From assembly GCA_016282215.1 (NCBI GenBank), contig JAEEKC010000374.1, positions 1 to 10,447 of the forward strand: a stretch of DNA of 10,447 nucleotides, given 5' to 3'. The number at the start of each line of letters is the position of its first letter. Within the stretch, counting starts at the first letter, position 1. Position numbers and translations under genes: made by a program. Shown piece after piece: positions 1 through 5,623 of the stretch. The stretch comes from Lachnospiraceae bacterium (GTDB lineage Bacteria > Bacillota > Clostridia > Lachnospirales > Lachnospiraceae). Below the pieces are notes generated by a model. It ran no database searches, was not told the DNA's origin, and saw only the letters and a program-made list of their open reading frames with translations.

Positions 1-1
1 A

Positions 2-91
2 GTGGCAAAGATCATGAAAAAATACGGTTTCTCCCAGGGACTCTGGGGCAACCGCTGCGACTATATGCATTTCTCCTATTTCGGAACCTGA
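2..91 (+). CDS. C-terminal end of a peptidase M15-type (DD-/LD-carboxypeptidase-like) protein, 5' partial
   Basis: Only the last 29 codons are present, read from base 2 to the TGA at 89-91. The tail contains GLWGN followed shortly by DYMHFSY. This resembles the C-terminal end of M15 (VanY-like) peptidoglycan peptidases, where a Trp-Gly segment precedes a D-Y/W-x-H-F motif carrying the last zinc-binding His. If so, it is a cell-wall peptidase acting outside the membrane. The assignment rests on this short motif alone and nothing of the catalytic core is visible. A possible stem-loop terminator overlaps its stop, so it probably belongs to a separate transcript from the sulfur genes. Confidence 0.5.
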   Translation: MAKIMKKYGFSQGLWGNRCDYMHFSYFGT

Positions 92-103
92 TCAGTTCCG
101 AAA
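79..103 (+). terminator. Stem-loop at the end of the peptidase gene, possible weak terminator
   Basis: TTTCGGAAC (79-87) and GTTCCGAAA (95-103) form a perfect 9-bp inverted repeat with a 7-nt loop that contains the peptidase stop codon. The bases that follow (caggtttatcattt) lack a clean run of T, so termination may be weak or the hairpin may instead protect the 3' end of the transcript. Confidence 0.4.
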
Positions 104-194
104 CAGGTTTATCATTTCAAATTTCGGGCAAAAACGGAACAAATCTGTCGATACTCTTTGACGCTTATCTGAAAAAGCGAAAGGAGTATTTGTC

Positions 195-956
195 ATGTGT
201 AAAAATTCAGAAATTTTCTATTTGTTTTTCCTTTTTATATTTATGGCCGGCTGTTATCTCAGCTGCGGACAGAGCGGCTCTGTTACGGCGAAAGCGGCTG
301 TTTTTGAGGAAGAAGCAGAGATCGGACCGGGTGCGGCAGAGAGTGAGATGGCTCCTTCAGAACATTCGGGGACGGCGGTGTCAGCCGGAGATCATTCCGA
401 ACCGGCTTCCGGTTCGGCTGCTGATCCTGATTCCACATCTCAGGAGGGTAAGCAGGAAGGCTCCGGCCGAGGCGTCAGCGAGAGCGAAAATGTTAAACGG
501 GGAAACAATGCGGCGGATAAAGGAAACGAATCTGAAAAACACAAGTCTTCCGGAGTAACCGGAAAGGCGGAGAAGACGGAAGTCAAAAGAACTGATGACG
601 CAGACACAGCAGATGATACGTCACACAATACAGATATGTATCGGGCTGGGGATAAGGAATTTGATGAAAATTCGGATGAACAGGAAGACAGACAGTCGTT
701 CAGTGTACCTTTGAAGGAGGGAAACATCAATGAAGAAAGAACCGGCGAAGAAAAAAACACAGAAGGAAACACCATACAAGAAAGAACTATAAAAGAAAAA
801 AACATAGAAAGTGAGACGGCAGATCAGGAAGCAAAGGAAACTGACATAGAAAAGACGCCGGCCGGACATAAACTCCCTGCCGGTCTCATTGTGACAGTAG
901 GAATGCTTATGCTTTCCGGAGGAATTGTCAGAAGGATTATGAGAAAAACCTATTGA
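195..956 (+). CDS. Secreted, low-complexity acidic protein with signal peptide and C-terminal membrane anchor (hypothetical)
   Basis: 253 residues of unknown function. The ATG at 195 is chosen because AAAGGAG (180-186) sits 8 nt upstream; an overlapping TTG frame from 190 has no support. Residues about 7-19 are strongly hydrophobic and end in MAGC (17-20), which could be a poor lipobox (Met instead of Leu at -3); cleavage after AKA near residue 34 is an alternative. Residues about 35-220 are rich in Glu, Ser, Lys, Asp, Gly and Thr and look disordered. They include two tandem 15-residue repeats at 176-205. The C-terminus has LPAG (227-230), a hydrophobic run (231-245) and a basic tail (RRIMRKTY). 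This layout resembles a sortase signal but lacks a true LPXTG, so a plain membrane anchor is more likely. I do not recognise a domain. It may be a surface spacer protein unrelated to the sulfur genes. Confidence 0.75.
   Translation: MCKNSEIFYLFFLFIFMAGCYLSCGQSGSVTAKAAVFEEEAEIGPGAAESEMAPSEHSGTAVSAGDHSEPASGSAADPDSTSQEGKQEGSGRGVSESENVKRGNNAADKGNESEKHKSSGVTGKAEKTEVKRTDDADTADDTSHNTDMYRAGDKEFDENSDEQEDRQSFSVPLKEGNINEERTGEEKNTEGNTIQERTIKEKNIESETADQEAKETDIEKTPAGHKLPAGLIVTVGMLMLSGGIVRRIMRKTY
720..809 (+). repeat. Two tandem 45-bp repeats inside the surface-protein gene
   Basis: The units at 720-764 and 765-809 align without gaps and in frame. Both encode a G-N-x-x-x-E-R-T-x-x-E-K-N-x-E pattern. The copies have diverged at several positions, so the duplication is not recent. 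It sits in the charged, presumably extended part of the protein. Confidence 0.7.
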
Positions 957-979
957 CACAGTAGGCGAATTATGATAAT
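953..979 (+). promoter_or_regulatory. Candidate sigma-A type promoter for the sulfur operon
   Basis: A perfect TTGACA (953-958) overlaps the stop codon of the preceding gene. The best -10 match is GATAAT (974-979, preceded by TAT), which gives a short 15-bp spacer; a 17-bp spacer gives the poorer TAATCT. The start of the leader RNA would be near 985. This is the only convincing -35 box I saw upstream of the sulfur genes, so it is the best candidate for driving them. The short spacer is the weak point. Confidence 0.5.
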
Positions 980-998
980 CTTTCAAAAGTAAAACACG

Positions 999-1039
999 TT
1001 CATAACAAAATGATCAGAGTGAATGAAAGTTGTTATGAA
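999..1039 (+). repeat. Perfect 10-bp inverted repeat in the leader, possible operator or RNA stem
   Basis: TTCATAACAA (999-1008) and TTGTTATGAA (1030-1039) are perfect reverse complements separated by 21 nt. The position, just downstream of the candidate promoter, suits either a repressor-binding site or a stem near the 5' end of the leader RNA. A 5-bp hairpin, CCGGT-AAAA-ACCGG (1043-1056), follows immediately. No regulator is encoded in the window. Confidence 0.5.
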
Positions 1040-1042
1040 AAT

Positions 1043-1056
1043 CCGGTAAAAACCGG
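1043..1056 (+). other. Short GC hairpin in the leader
   Basis: CCGGT (1043-1047), loop AAAA, ACCGG (1052-1056). It lies between the 999-1039 inverted repeat and the ribosome binding site of the leader ORF. No run of T follows, so it is unlikely to be a terminator. Confidence 0.4.
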
Positions 1057-1089
1057 AGGAATAAATATTCATCAATAGGAAATAAAGAT

Positions 1090-1212
1090 ATGAGTTGTTC
1101 TTATAGCGATCAATTGAATTCTTACATGTGTTGGCGAATGTATAACTCCCGGGCTGGTGCAATGGCCGGGACGTTTGGCTGCATGCACATTCGTCCTGTT
1201 TCTTGGAAGTGA
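1090..1212 (+). CDS. Possible 40-residue leader peptide with Cys codons
   Basis: An ATG at 1090 with AGGA at 1077-1080 (9-nt spacing) opens a 40-codon frame that ends at TGA 1210-1212. The peptide begins MSCSY, has Met-Cys-Trp at residues 13-15 and ends RPVSWK. Cys codons are at positions 3, 14 and 31. The frame is too short to appear in ordinary gene calling. Its position argues for a regulatory role: it reads through the 5' arm (1144-1156) of the large leader stem and stops 23 nt before the 3' arm. A ribosome stalled at Cys codon 14 (1129-1131) would have its front edge close to 1144, leaving that arm just free. A role as a cysteine-sensing leader peptide is an inference; the frame could also be a chance opening through a structured RNA. 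Confidence 0.4.
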   Translation: MSCSYSDQLNSYMCWRMYNSRAGAMAGTFGCMHIRPVSWK

Positions 1213-1289
1213 CACAGATTCTCATTGCAGACTATCAGCCCGGGAGTTCCCATAAAGCTTCCGGGCTGTTTTGCGCGATAAGCCCGGAA
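1144..1289 (+). promoter_or_regulatory. Candidate transcription attenuator or riboswitch with alternative stems upstream of metY
   Basis: Four segments pair in competing ways. A (1144-1156, AACTCCCGGGCTG) is a perfect 13-bp match to B (1236-1248, CAGCCCGGGAGTT). B also pairs with C (1256-1268) in a 13-bp stem with two G-U pairs, followed by TTTT. C in turn pairs with D (9 bp, 1259-1267 with 1281-1289). A:B, B:C and C:D cannot coexist in neighbouring steps, the usual logic of antiterminator versus terminator. Inside A:B there are nested stems TGCAATG/CATTGCA (1158-1164, 1223-1229) and GGGACG/CGTCCT (1168-1173, 1192-1197), which could form an aptamer-like arm. I see no T-box sequence (GGTGGNACCGCG) and no S-box, TPP, FMN or cobalamin consensus, so no known class is assigned. 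Control by translation of the leader ORF is the alternative to direct ligand binding. Confidence 0.6.
1236..1272 (+). terminator. Intrinsic terminator of the metY leader (conditional)
   Basis: Segments 1236-1248 and 1256-1268 form a 13-bp GC-rich stem (two G-U pairs) with a 7-nt loop, followed directly by TTTT at 1269-1272. The T run is short. The 5' strand of this stem is the same segment that pairs perfectly with 1144-1156, so termination should be conditional. Confidence 0.55.
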
Positions 1290-1358
1290 AGCGCAGGCCA
1301 TGCCTGCATGGACATGCATTTGACGGGCAACATGACAATCAATCAGGGAGAATCAGTC

Positions 1359-2591
1359 ATGAGATTTAATACCATACTGCTCCACGGAGCATCCATCGCA
1401 AAGTATCCGGGAAGAGAGATCCTTCCGCCAATCTCGCAGGTATCGGCATTTCGATACGAAAGCATGGAAGAACTGGAAAAAGTATTTTTACATAAAAGTA
1501 TGGGCTATGCCTATACAAGGATCGGCAATCCGACCATCACTGCTTTTGAGCAAAGGCTCGCAGAACTGGAAGGCGGCGGCTCGGCAGTCTGTTGCAGCAG
1601 TGGCATGTCCGCGATTACAGCGGCACTTCTGGCAGTCTGTAGCAGCGGGGATGAGATCATCGCGGCCAGCGGTCTTTACGGCGGTACCATCGATCTTTTG
1701 CGAGATCTGGAGAAACTGGGGATTCATACGGTTTTTGCAGAGCAGTTGACAAAAGAGGCGGTTGAGGAACTTGCCGGCGAGCGGACCAGGGTGATATTCG
1801 GTGAACTGATCTCCAATCCGGCGCAGCGGGTGCTGGATGTGCCGGCGCTTTCGGCGGCAGCACATGAAAGAGGGATCCCGCTGTTTGTGGATGCGACGAC
1901 AGCAACGCCTTATATTGCAAGGCCGCTTGCGCTGGGGGCGGATGTGGTGATCCATTCCACCTCCAAGTACTTAAACGGCGGCGGAAATGCCATCGGCGGC
2001 GTGATCGTAGACGGGTTGTCTTTTCCCTGGGACGTCAGGAAACATACGGCTCTGGCGGATTTCGAAAAATACAAAAAAAGAGCATTTTCGGTCCGGCTCC
2101 GTACGGATATATGGGAAAACATCGGCGGCTGTCTGGCCCCCGTTAATGCGTTTCTGAACTATATCGGCCTTGATACGCTGGGGCTGAGGATGGAAAGAAT
2201 CAATCAGAATGCGGACAGGCTGGCACATGCATTAAAAGAAATAGATGGAATAACGGTTGATTACCTGACACTGGAAAATCATCCTTATCACGCTTATGTG
2301 GATCGGTATTTAGGGGGACACGGAGGCGGGATCCTGACGATCCGCGCAGGCTCTAAAGAAAGGGCATTTCGGATCATCAATGCCCTGAAATATGCCCTGA
2401 TCGCCAGCAATATCGGAGACCTTCGAACCCTTGTGATCCATCCCGCATCCACACTGTATATTCATTCCACGAAAGAAGAGATGGAGGCGGCGGGCGTGTA
2501 TGACGATACGATACGCGTCAGCGTCGGAATAGAGGATGCCGAGGATCTGATTGCGGATTTTACACAGGCGATCAGCAGCGGCAATGAGTAA
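1359..2591 (+). CDS. metY: O-acetylhomoserine (or O-acetylserine) sulfhydrylase, MetY/Cys-Met metabolism PLP family
   Basis: 410 residues from the ATG at 1359, with AGGGAG 8 nt upstream (1345-1350). The frame stays open back to 1203, but that stretch crosses the leader terminator and has no ribosome site. Family features: YTRIGNPT (52-59, Tyr and Arg that bind the cofactor phosphate of the partner subunit), VDAT with Asp178 facing the pyridine nitrogen, STSKYLNG with the PLP-binding Lys203, and GDLRTLVIHPAST near the C-terminus, as in MetY enzymes. These cytosolic enzymes replace the acetate of O-acetylhomoserine with sulfide, or with a protein thiocarboxylate as shown for Wolinella MetY. Being next to a JAMM protease and a carrier-E1 fusion fits the thiocarboxylate route. 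The CysE in the same cluster makes O-acetylserine, so that could be the real substrate. Cystathionine gamma-synthase or a lyase of the same fold cannot be fully excluded. Confidence 0.85.
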   Translation: MRFNTILLHGASIAKYPGREILPPISQVSAFRYESMEELEKVFLHKSMGYAYTRIGNPTITAFEQRLAELEGGGSAVCCSSGMSAITAALLAVCSSGDEIIAASGLYGGTIDLLRDLEKLGIHTVFAEQLTKEAVEELAGERTRVIFGELISNPAQRVLDVPALSAAAHERGIPLFVDATTATPYIARPLALGADVVIHSTSKYLNGGGNAIGGVIVDGLSFPWDVRKHTALADFEKYKKRAFSVRLRTDIWENIGGCLAPVNAFLNYIGLDTLGLRMERINQNADRLAHALKEIDGITVDYLTLENHPYHAYVDRYLGGHGGGILTIRAGSKERAFRIINALKYALIASNIGDLRTLVIHPASTLYIHSTKEEMEAAGVYDDTIRVSVGIEDAEDLIADFTQAISSGNE

Positions 2592-2604
2592 TCAAGCGTA
2601 GTTT

Positions 2605-2648
2605 AAAGCCCGGTATGAAGAATCGGTGCGATAGACTACTGATAAATT
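2605..2648 (+). repeat. Intergenic 44-nt element, copy 1, with 11-codon ORF, before JAMM gene 1
   Basis: The element runs from AAAGCCCGGTATGAA to CTGATAAATT and aligns without gaps to copies at 4603-4646 and 9683-9726 (about 33 of 44 identical in each pair, counted by hand). An ORF inside it, ATG 2615 to TAG 2648-2650, encodes MKNRCDRLLIN. Its stop overlaps the Shine-Dalgarno sequence of the JAMM gene (TAGAGGG, ATG at 2661), so translational coupling is conceivable. No Shine-Dalgarno sequence precedes the small ORF itself. Confidence 0.6.
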
Positions 2649-2660
2649 AGAGGGAAAAAT

Positions 2661-3080
2661 ATGTTGATCAGACATGAGGCGCTGGGCACTTTAAAGACAA
2701 GCCTGCTCGGCACATATCCGGAGGAAGGCTGCGGTCTGCTTCTCGGTCAGGCAGACAGATTTCTGGTCACGGATTTTATGCAGTTGGAAAACACAGCGTC
2801 CCCGGACAGGGCGGGTAAGCATTTTGTTTTGGACCCGCTGAAGGTTTATGAGGCTGAGCGGGAAGCAGAGAAAAAAGGACTTGATATCCTGGGATTTTAT
2901 CATTCGCATCCGGATCATGAAGCGGCCCTTTCGGAAGAAGACCGCAGATACATGATCCCGGGAATGTTCTATATGATCCTTTCTATTGTAAAAGGAAGAT
3001 GCAGGGATATCAGAGTATTTGAAAAAAGAGAATCAAACGGTATTGTGACCGAGATTTTTATCTTGGAGGTAGCAGCATAA
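2661..3080 (+). CDS. JAMM/Mov34 (Mec+/HcyD-like) zinc metalloprotease 1
   Basis: 139 residues, the full length of a bacterial single-domain Mec+-type protease. The JAMM motif is complete: Glu22 in EEGCGLLLG, then His81 and His83 in HSHP and Asp94 in SEED, with the same spacing as in Mec+ proteins. Mec+ of Mycobacterium and HcyD of Wolinella cut after the Gly-Gly of ThiS-like carriers to free the bound amino acid or to trim the carrier tail. The start at 2661 has AGAGGG upstream (2649-2654). The stop shares one base with the next ATG (TAATG at 3078-3082), so it is translationally coupled to the carrier-E1-rhodanese fusion. A likely task is cutting that fusion behind its internal Gly-Gly or hydrolysing a carrier-amino acid adduct made by the MetY enzyme; both are inferences. 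Confidence 0.88.
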   Translation: MLIRHEALGTLKTSLLGTYPEEGCGLLLGQADRFLVTDFMQLENTASPDRAGKHFVLDPLKVYEAEREAEKKGLDILGFYHSHPDHEAALSEEDRRYMIPGMFYMILSIVKGRCRDIRVFEKRESNGIVTEIFILEVAA

Positions 3081-4537
3081 TGAATGTTTATATATCAGCA
3101 ACACTGAGAAGTTTTTTTGACAGAAACGCAAAACTCGAAGTTGAAGGAGGGAATATCCGGGAGGTACTTGATCAGCTTATCTCGGATTATCCCGATGCAA
3201 AAAAAGGTCTTTTTGATGAAGACGGAAAACTCCGTGGGTTTATCAGAATCTATGTGGGATCGGAAAACAGGACGGCGCAGGATCGGTGGGTGATTCCGCT
3301 GACGAAGAAGGATGAGATTTTGCTGCTGCCGGCTATTGCAGGCGGCGTTCCGCAGGAAAGCATCATTTCGGATGAAAGACGCAAGGCGGTTTCTTTGGAC
3401 GATAAGGAGATCGAACGGTTCGGAAAGCATCTTCTGCTGCGTGAGATCGGCGTCAAGGGACAGAAGCGGATCAAGGCCGCAAGAGTGGTGGTGGTCGGCG
3501 CGGGCGCCCTCGGATCTCCGGTGATCCAGTATCTGGCAGCAGCAGGCGTCGGAACCATCAAGGTAGTGGATTTTGATGAGGTATCGCTGGAAAACCTGCA
3601 AAGCCAGGTATTGCATACCAGCCGGGATTTAAACAGGCCCAAGGTTGCATCCGCCAAGGACAGCGTGCGGAATATCAACAGAAATATAGAGTTTGAGGCA
3701 GAAAACATCCGGCTGGAAGCAGATAATATCACGGATGTCTTAGACGGTTATGATCTGGTGATCGACTGTACGGATAATTACAAGGCAAGATATCTGATCA
3801 GTGATGCCTGCGTGCTTTGCGGGATACCGGAGGTCTTCGGTGCAATCTACCAGTTTGAAGGCCAGGTCAGCGTCTTTAACTATAACGGCGGTCCCTGCTA
3901 TCGGTGTGCATTTCCTACGCCGCCGCCTGCCGGACTTGTGCCGACCTGTGCAGAGGGAGGAACCATCAGTCCATTAGCCGGGATCATCGGAAGCATACAG
4001 GCAAATGAGGCGCTGAAACTGATCATCGGCATCGGTGAAAACTTAAGCGGGAAACTGCTCGTCATTGACAGTCTTTATCTGCGTTCACGGATTGTGAATC
4101 TGAGCCGTCAGGAAGATTGTGAGATCTGCGGCAAGCATCCGTCCATCGGTGAACTCGCTGACCTTGACTATGATGAATTCTGCGGCCTGAAGGAAGCGGA
4201 AAACGAGATACCGGTGGAAGGCTTTACGCCGGATGAACTGGCGAAGAGGATTGAAAACGGTGATCCGATCATGATCATCGATGTACGCGAACCGCATGAG
4301 AGGGCGATCATGCGATTCCCGAACGCTGTCGTGATCCCCATCGGACAGCTGGTTCGCAGACAGAAGGAACTCAATCCCGATCAGGATACCATCTTTGTCT
4401 GCAAGGAAGGAAAGCGGAGTATACTTGCTATCAACACGCTTCGTGAGGCGGGTTACACCGGACCTTTATACAACTTAAAGGGTGGTATTGATGCTATGAA
4501 AGATATCATTTTCTCCCATGAGGGAGCTTGGCTGTAA
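3080..4537 (+). CDS. Fusion of MoaD/ThiS-like sulfur carrier, MoeB/ThiF-like E1 and rhodanese
   Basis: 485 residues in three domains. 1-89: ubiquitin-like sulfur carrier ending in Ala-Gly-Gly (88-89), directly followed by VPQE and a short linker. About 107-370: E1-like adenylyltransferase with GAGALG (140-145), DFDEVSLENLQ, Lys188, the Asp of DCTDN, zinc ligands C273xxC276 and C347xxC350, and Cys290 in PTCAEGG, the position of the sulfur-relay cysteine. About 376-480: rhodanese with active-site loop CKEGKRS (Cys441). E1-rhodanese fusions (MoeZ-like) adenylate a carrier's C-terminal Gly and convert it to a thiocarboxylate. Here the carrier is on the same chain, so its Gly-Gly is not a free end and must be released by a protease; the JAMM gene just upstream is the obvious candidate. 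The ATG at 3080 has GGAGG at 3065-3069. Oddity: the usual Arg of the NLQRQ motif is Ser175 (codon AGC, 3602-3604). Confidence 0.9.
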   Translation: MNVYISATLRSFFDRNAKLEVEGGNIREVLDQLISDYPDAKKGLFDEDGKLRGFIRIYVGSENRTAQDRWVIPLTKKDEILLLPAIAGGVPQESIISDERRKAVSLDDKEIERFGKHLLLREIGVKGQKRIKAARVVVVGAGALGSPVIQYLAAAGVGTIKVVDFDEVSLENLQSQVLHTSRDLNRPKVASAKDSVRNINRNIEFEAENIRLEADNITDVLDGYDLVIDCTDNYKARYLISDACVLCGIPEVFGAIYQFEGQVSVFNYNGGPCYRCAFPTPPPAGLVPTCAEGGTISPLAGIIGSIQANEALKLIIGIGENLSGKLLVIDSLYLRSRIVNLSRQEDCEICGKHPSIGELADLDYDEFCGLKEAENEIPVEGFTPDELAKRIENGDPIMIIDVREPHERAIMRFPNAVVIPIGQLVRRQKELNPDQDTIFVCKEGKRSILAINTLREAGYTGPLYNLKGGIDAMKDIIFSHEGAWL

Positions 4538-4553
4538 GAAAAAACGGCAGTTC

Positions 4554-4588
4554 AGCCTTCGGGCTAACATAATAAATTTCCATTTATT
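4554..4588 (+). other. Two hairpins in the gap before the encapsulin gene
   Basis: AGCC-TTCG-GGCT (4554-4565) is a stable UUCG tetraloop hairpin. It is followed by AATAAAT-TTCC-ATTTATT (4571-4588), an A/T-only stem. CGGC (4545-4548) and GCCG (4599-4602) could enclose both in a small junction. No T run follows. A role in mRNA processing or in setting the high expression expected of a shell protein is possible but not shown. The rest of the 4538-4663 gap is element copy 2 and the ribosome site. Confidence 0.4.
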
Positions 4589-4602
4589 TAAACAAGCAGC
4601 CG

Positions 4603-4646
4603 AAAGCCCGGTATGAAAATACGAAGCCGAAGACTGCTAATCAATT
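4603..4646 (+). repeat. Intergenic 44-nt element, copy 2, with 11-codon ORF, before the encapsulin gene
   Basis: Same length as and aligned to the copies at 2605 and 9683; its first 15 bases are identical to copy 1. The small ORF, ATG 4613 to TAA 4646-4648, encodes MKIRSRRLLIN. Compared with copy 1, six of nine codon differences in the shared frame are synonymous (AAG/AAA, CGG/CGA, CTA/CTG, CTG/CTA, ATA/ATC, TAG/TAA). The stop lies directly before GAGGAGG (4649-4655), the ribosome site of the shell gene at 4664. Confidence 0.6.
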
Positions 4647-4663
4647 AAGAGGAGGATAAAAAA

Positions 4664-5623
4664 ATGGCAAAAGAAACTGCAGCAAATCAGGATGTGATCA
4701 ACGCGTTGGGAGCACGAGTGGCCTATAATCTGGCCAACGTCACCAAGACAAAACCCCAGTTCGGATCACTGACACCCAAGTGGCTTACAAAGTTCCTTGA
4801 GTTCAAGGGACTGGAAACAGGAATCTACAGAGTCAACAAAGTAGTTGAGGGGGAGACACCCCTGGATGTACTTTGCAGCCAGACCAAGAAGTCAGACATC
4901 ATTCCGGAAGGCTATGTAGAGTATGAAACAGAGCCCCGTGAGTACAGACTCAACTCCATCTCAACGATCATCAATGTCAATACTGCTATCGAAGATGTGT
5001 ACAGTGCACCCTACGATCAGGTTCAGGAACAGCTCGGTCTTGCGATCGAATCCCTTCGTGAGAGACAGGAAAGCCAGTTGATCAATAATGATGATTACGG
5101 TCTTTTGAAAAACGTGGCAGATTCACAGAGGATCCAGACCAGGAACGGTGCACCGACACCGGACGATCTTGATGAACTGATCACCAAGGTCTGGAAGGAG
5201 CCCTCTTTCTTCTTGGCACACCCCCGTGCGATCGCTGCATTTGAAAGAGAGTGCACAAAGAGAGGCGTACCGCCTGTAGTTGTTAATATCGCCGGCGGAA
5301 CCTTCCTGACATGGAGAGGCATTCCCATCATCCCTACCGACAAGCTTTTGGTTGACGGCCTGAAGAATCCGAAGTCTCAGAGCGGCAAGACAAATATTCT
5401 GCTGATCCGCACAGGCGAGGCAAAGAGAGGCGTTGTAGGCCTGTTCCAGGCCGGTCTGAAAAATGAACATTCCAGAGGCCTTTCCGTAAGATTCAGAGGT
5501 ATCGATAACAAAGGAGTAGCATCTTATCTTTTGTCTTTATACTGCTCGGCAGCAATCCTTGCAGACGACGCAATTGCAGTGCTTGAAGATGTAGAGGTGG
5601 GTGAATATTATGACTACGATTGA
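4664..5623 (+). CDS. Family 2A encapsulin shell protein (SrpI-like, HK97 fold)
   Basis: 319 residues, the usual size of SrpI-type shells. After an N-terminal arm, residues about 26-59 (TKTKPQFGSLTPKWL, then LETGIYRVNKV) match the conserved family 2A signature (ATKTVPQ...TPRWL...EAGIYRVNRV in cyanobacterial SrpI, from memory). The rest has the mixed composition of the P- and A-domains of the HK97 fold, and no transmembrane segment is seen. Such proteins self-assemble into closed cytosolic shells that package a cysteine desulfurase, studied in Synechococcus elongatus and Acinetobacter baumannii, where the latter stores elemental sulfur. The start has a perfect GAGGAGG at 8-nt spacing, which suggests strong expression. 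Its end overlaps the desulfurase start by 14 nt, so shell and cargo are made together. There is no cNMP-binding insertion, so this is type 2A rather than 2B. Confidence 0.9.
   Translation: MAKETAANQDVINALGARVAYNLANVTKTKPQFGSLTPKWLTKFLEFKGLETGIYRVNKVVEGETPLDVLCSQTKKSDIIPEGYVEYETEPREYRLNSISTIINVNTAIEDVYSAPYDQVQEQLGLAIESLRERQESQLINNDDYGLLKNVADSQRIQTRNGAPTPDDLDELITKVWKEPSFFLAHPRAIAAFERECTKRGVPPVVVNIAGGTFLTWRGIPIIPTDKLLVDGLKNPKSQSGKTNILLIRTGEAKRGVVGLFQAGLKNEHSRGLSVRFRGIDNKGVASYLLSLYCSAAILADDAIAVLEDVEVGEYYDYD

Noticed and set aside
227..231. Canonical LPXTG sorting signal in the surface protein
   Set aside because: The sequence is LPAGL; the Thr-Gly pair is missing, so sortase anchoring is not claimed.
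190..558. Open frame starting with TTG that overlaps the surface-protein gene
   Set aside because: The frame from 195 has a well-placed AAAGGAG, a signal peptide and a C-terminal anchor, while the 190 frame gives a random Arg-rich product.
1144..1289. T-box, S-box (SAM-I), TPP, FMN or cobalamin riboswitch
   Set aside because: None of the consensus sequences I know for these classes is present. The element is reported only as an unassigned attenuator.
1203..1358. N-terminal extension of the MetY-type enzyme
   Set aside because: It would cross the leader terminator stem, has no ribosome site at 1203 and lacks similarity to the family. The ATG at 1359 has AGGGAG at 8 nt.
5601..5609. GTG start for the cysteine desulfurase
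   Set aside because: It sits directly on the Shine-Dalgarno sequence. The ATG at 5610 has correct spacing.
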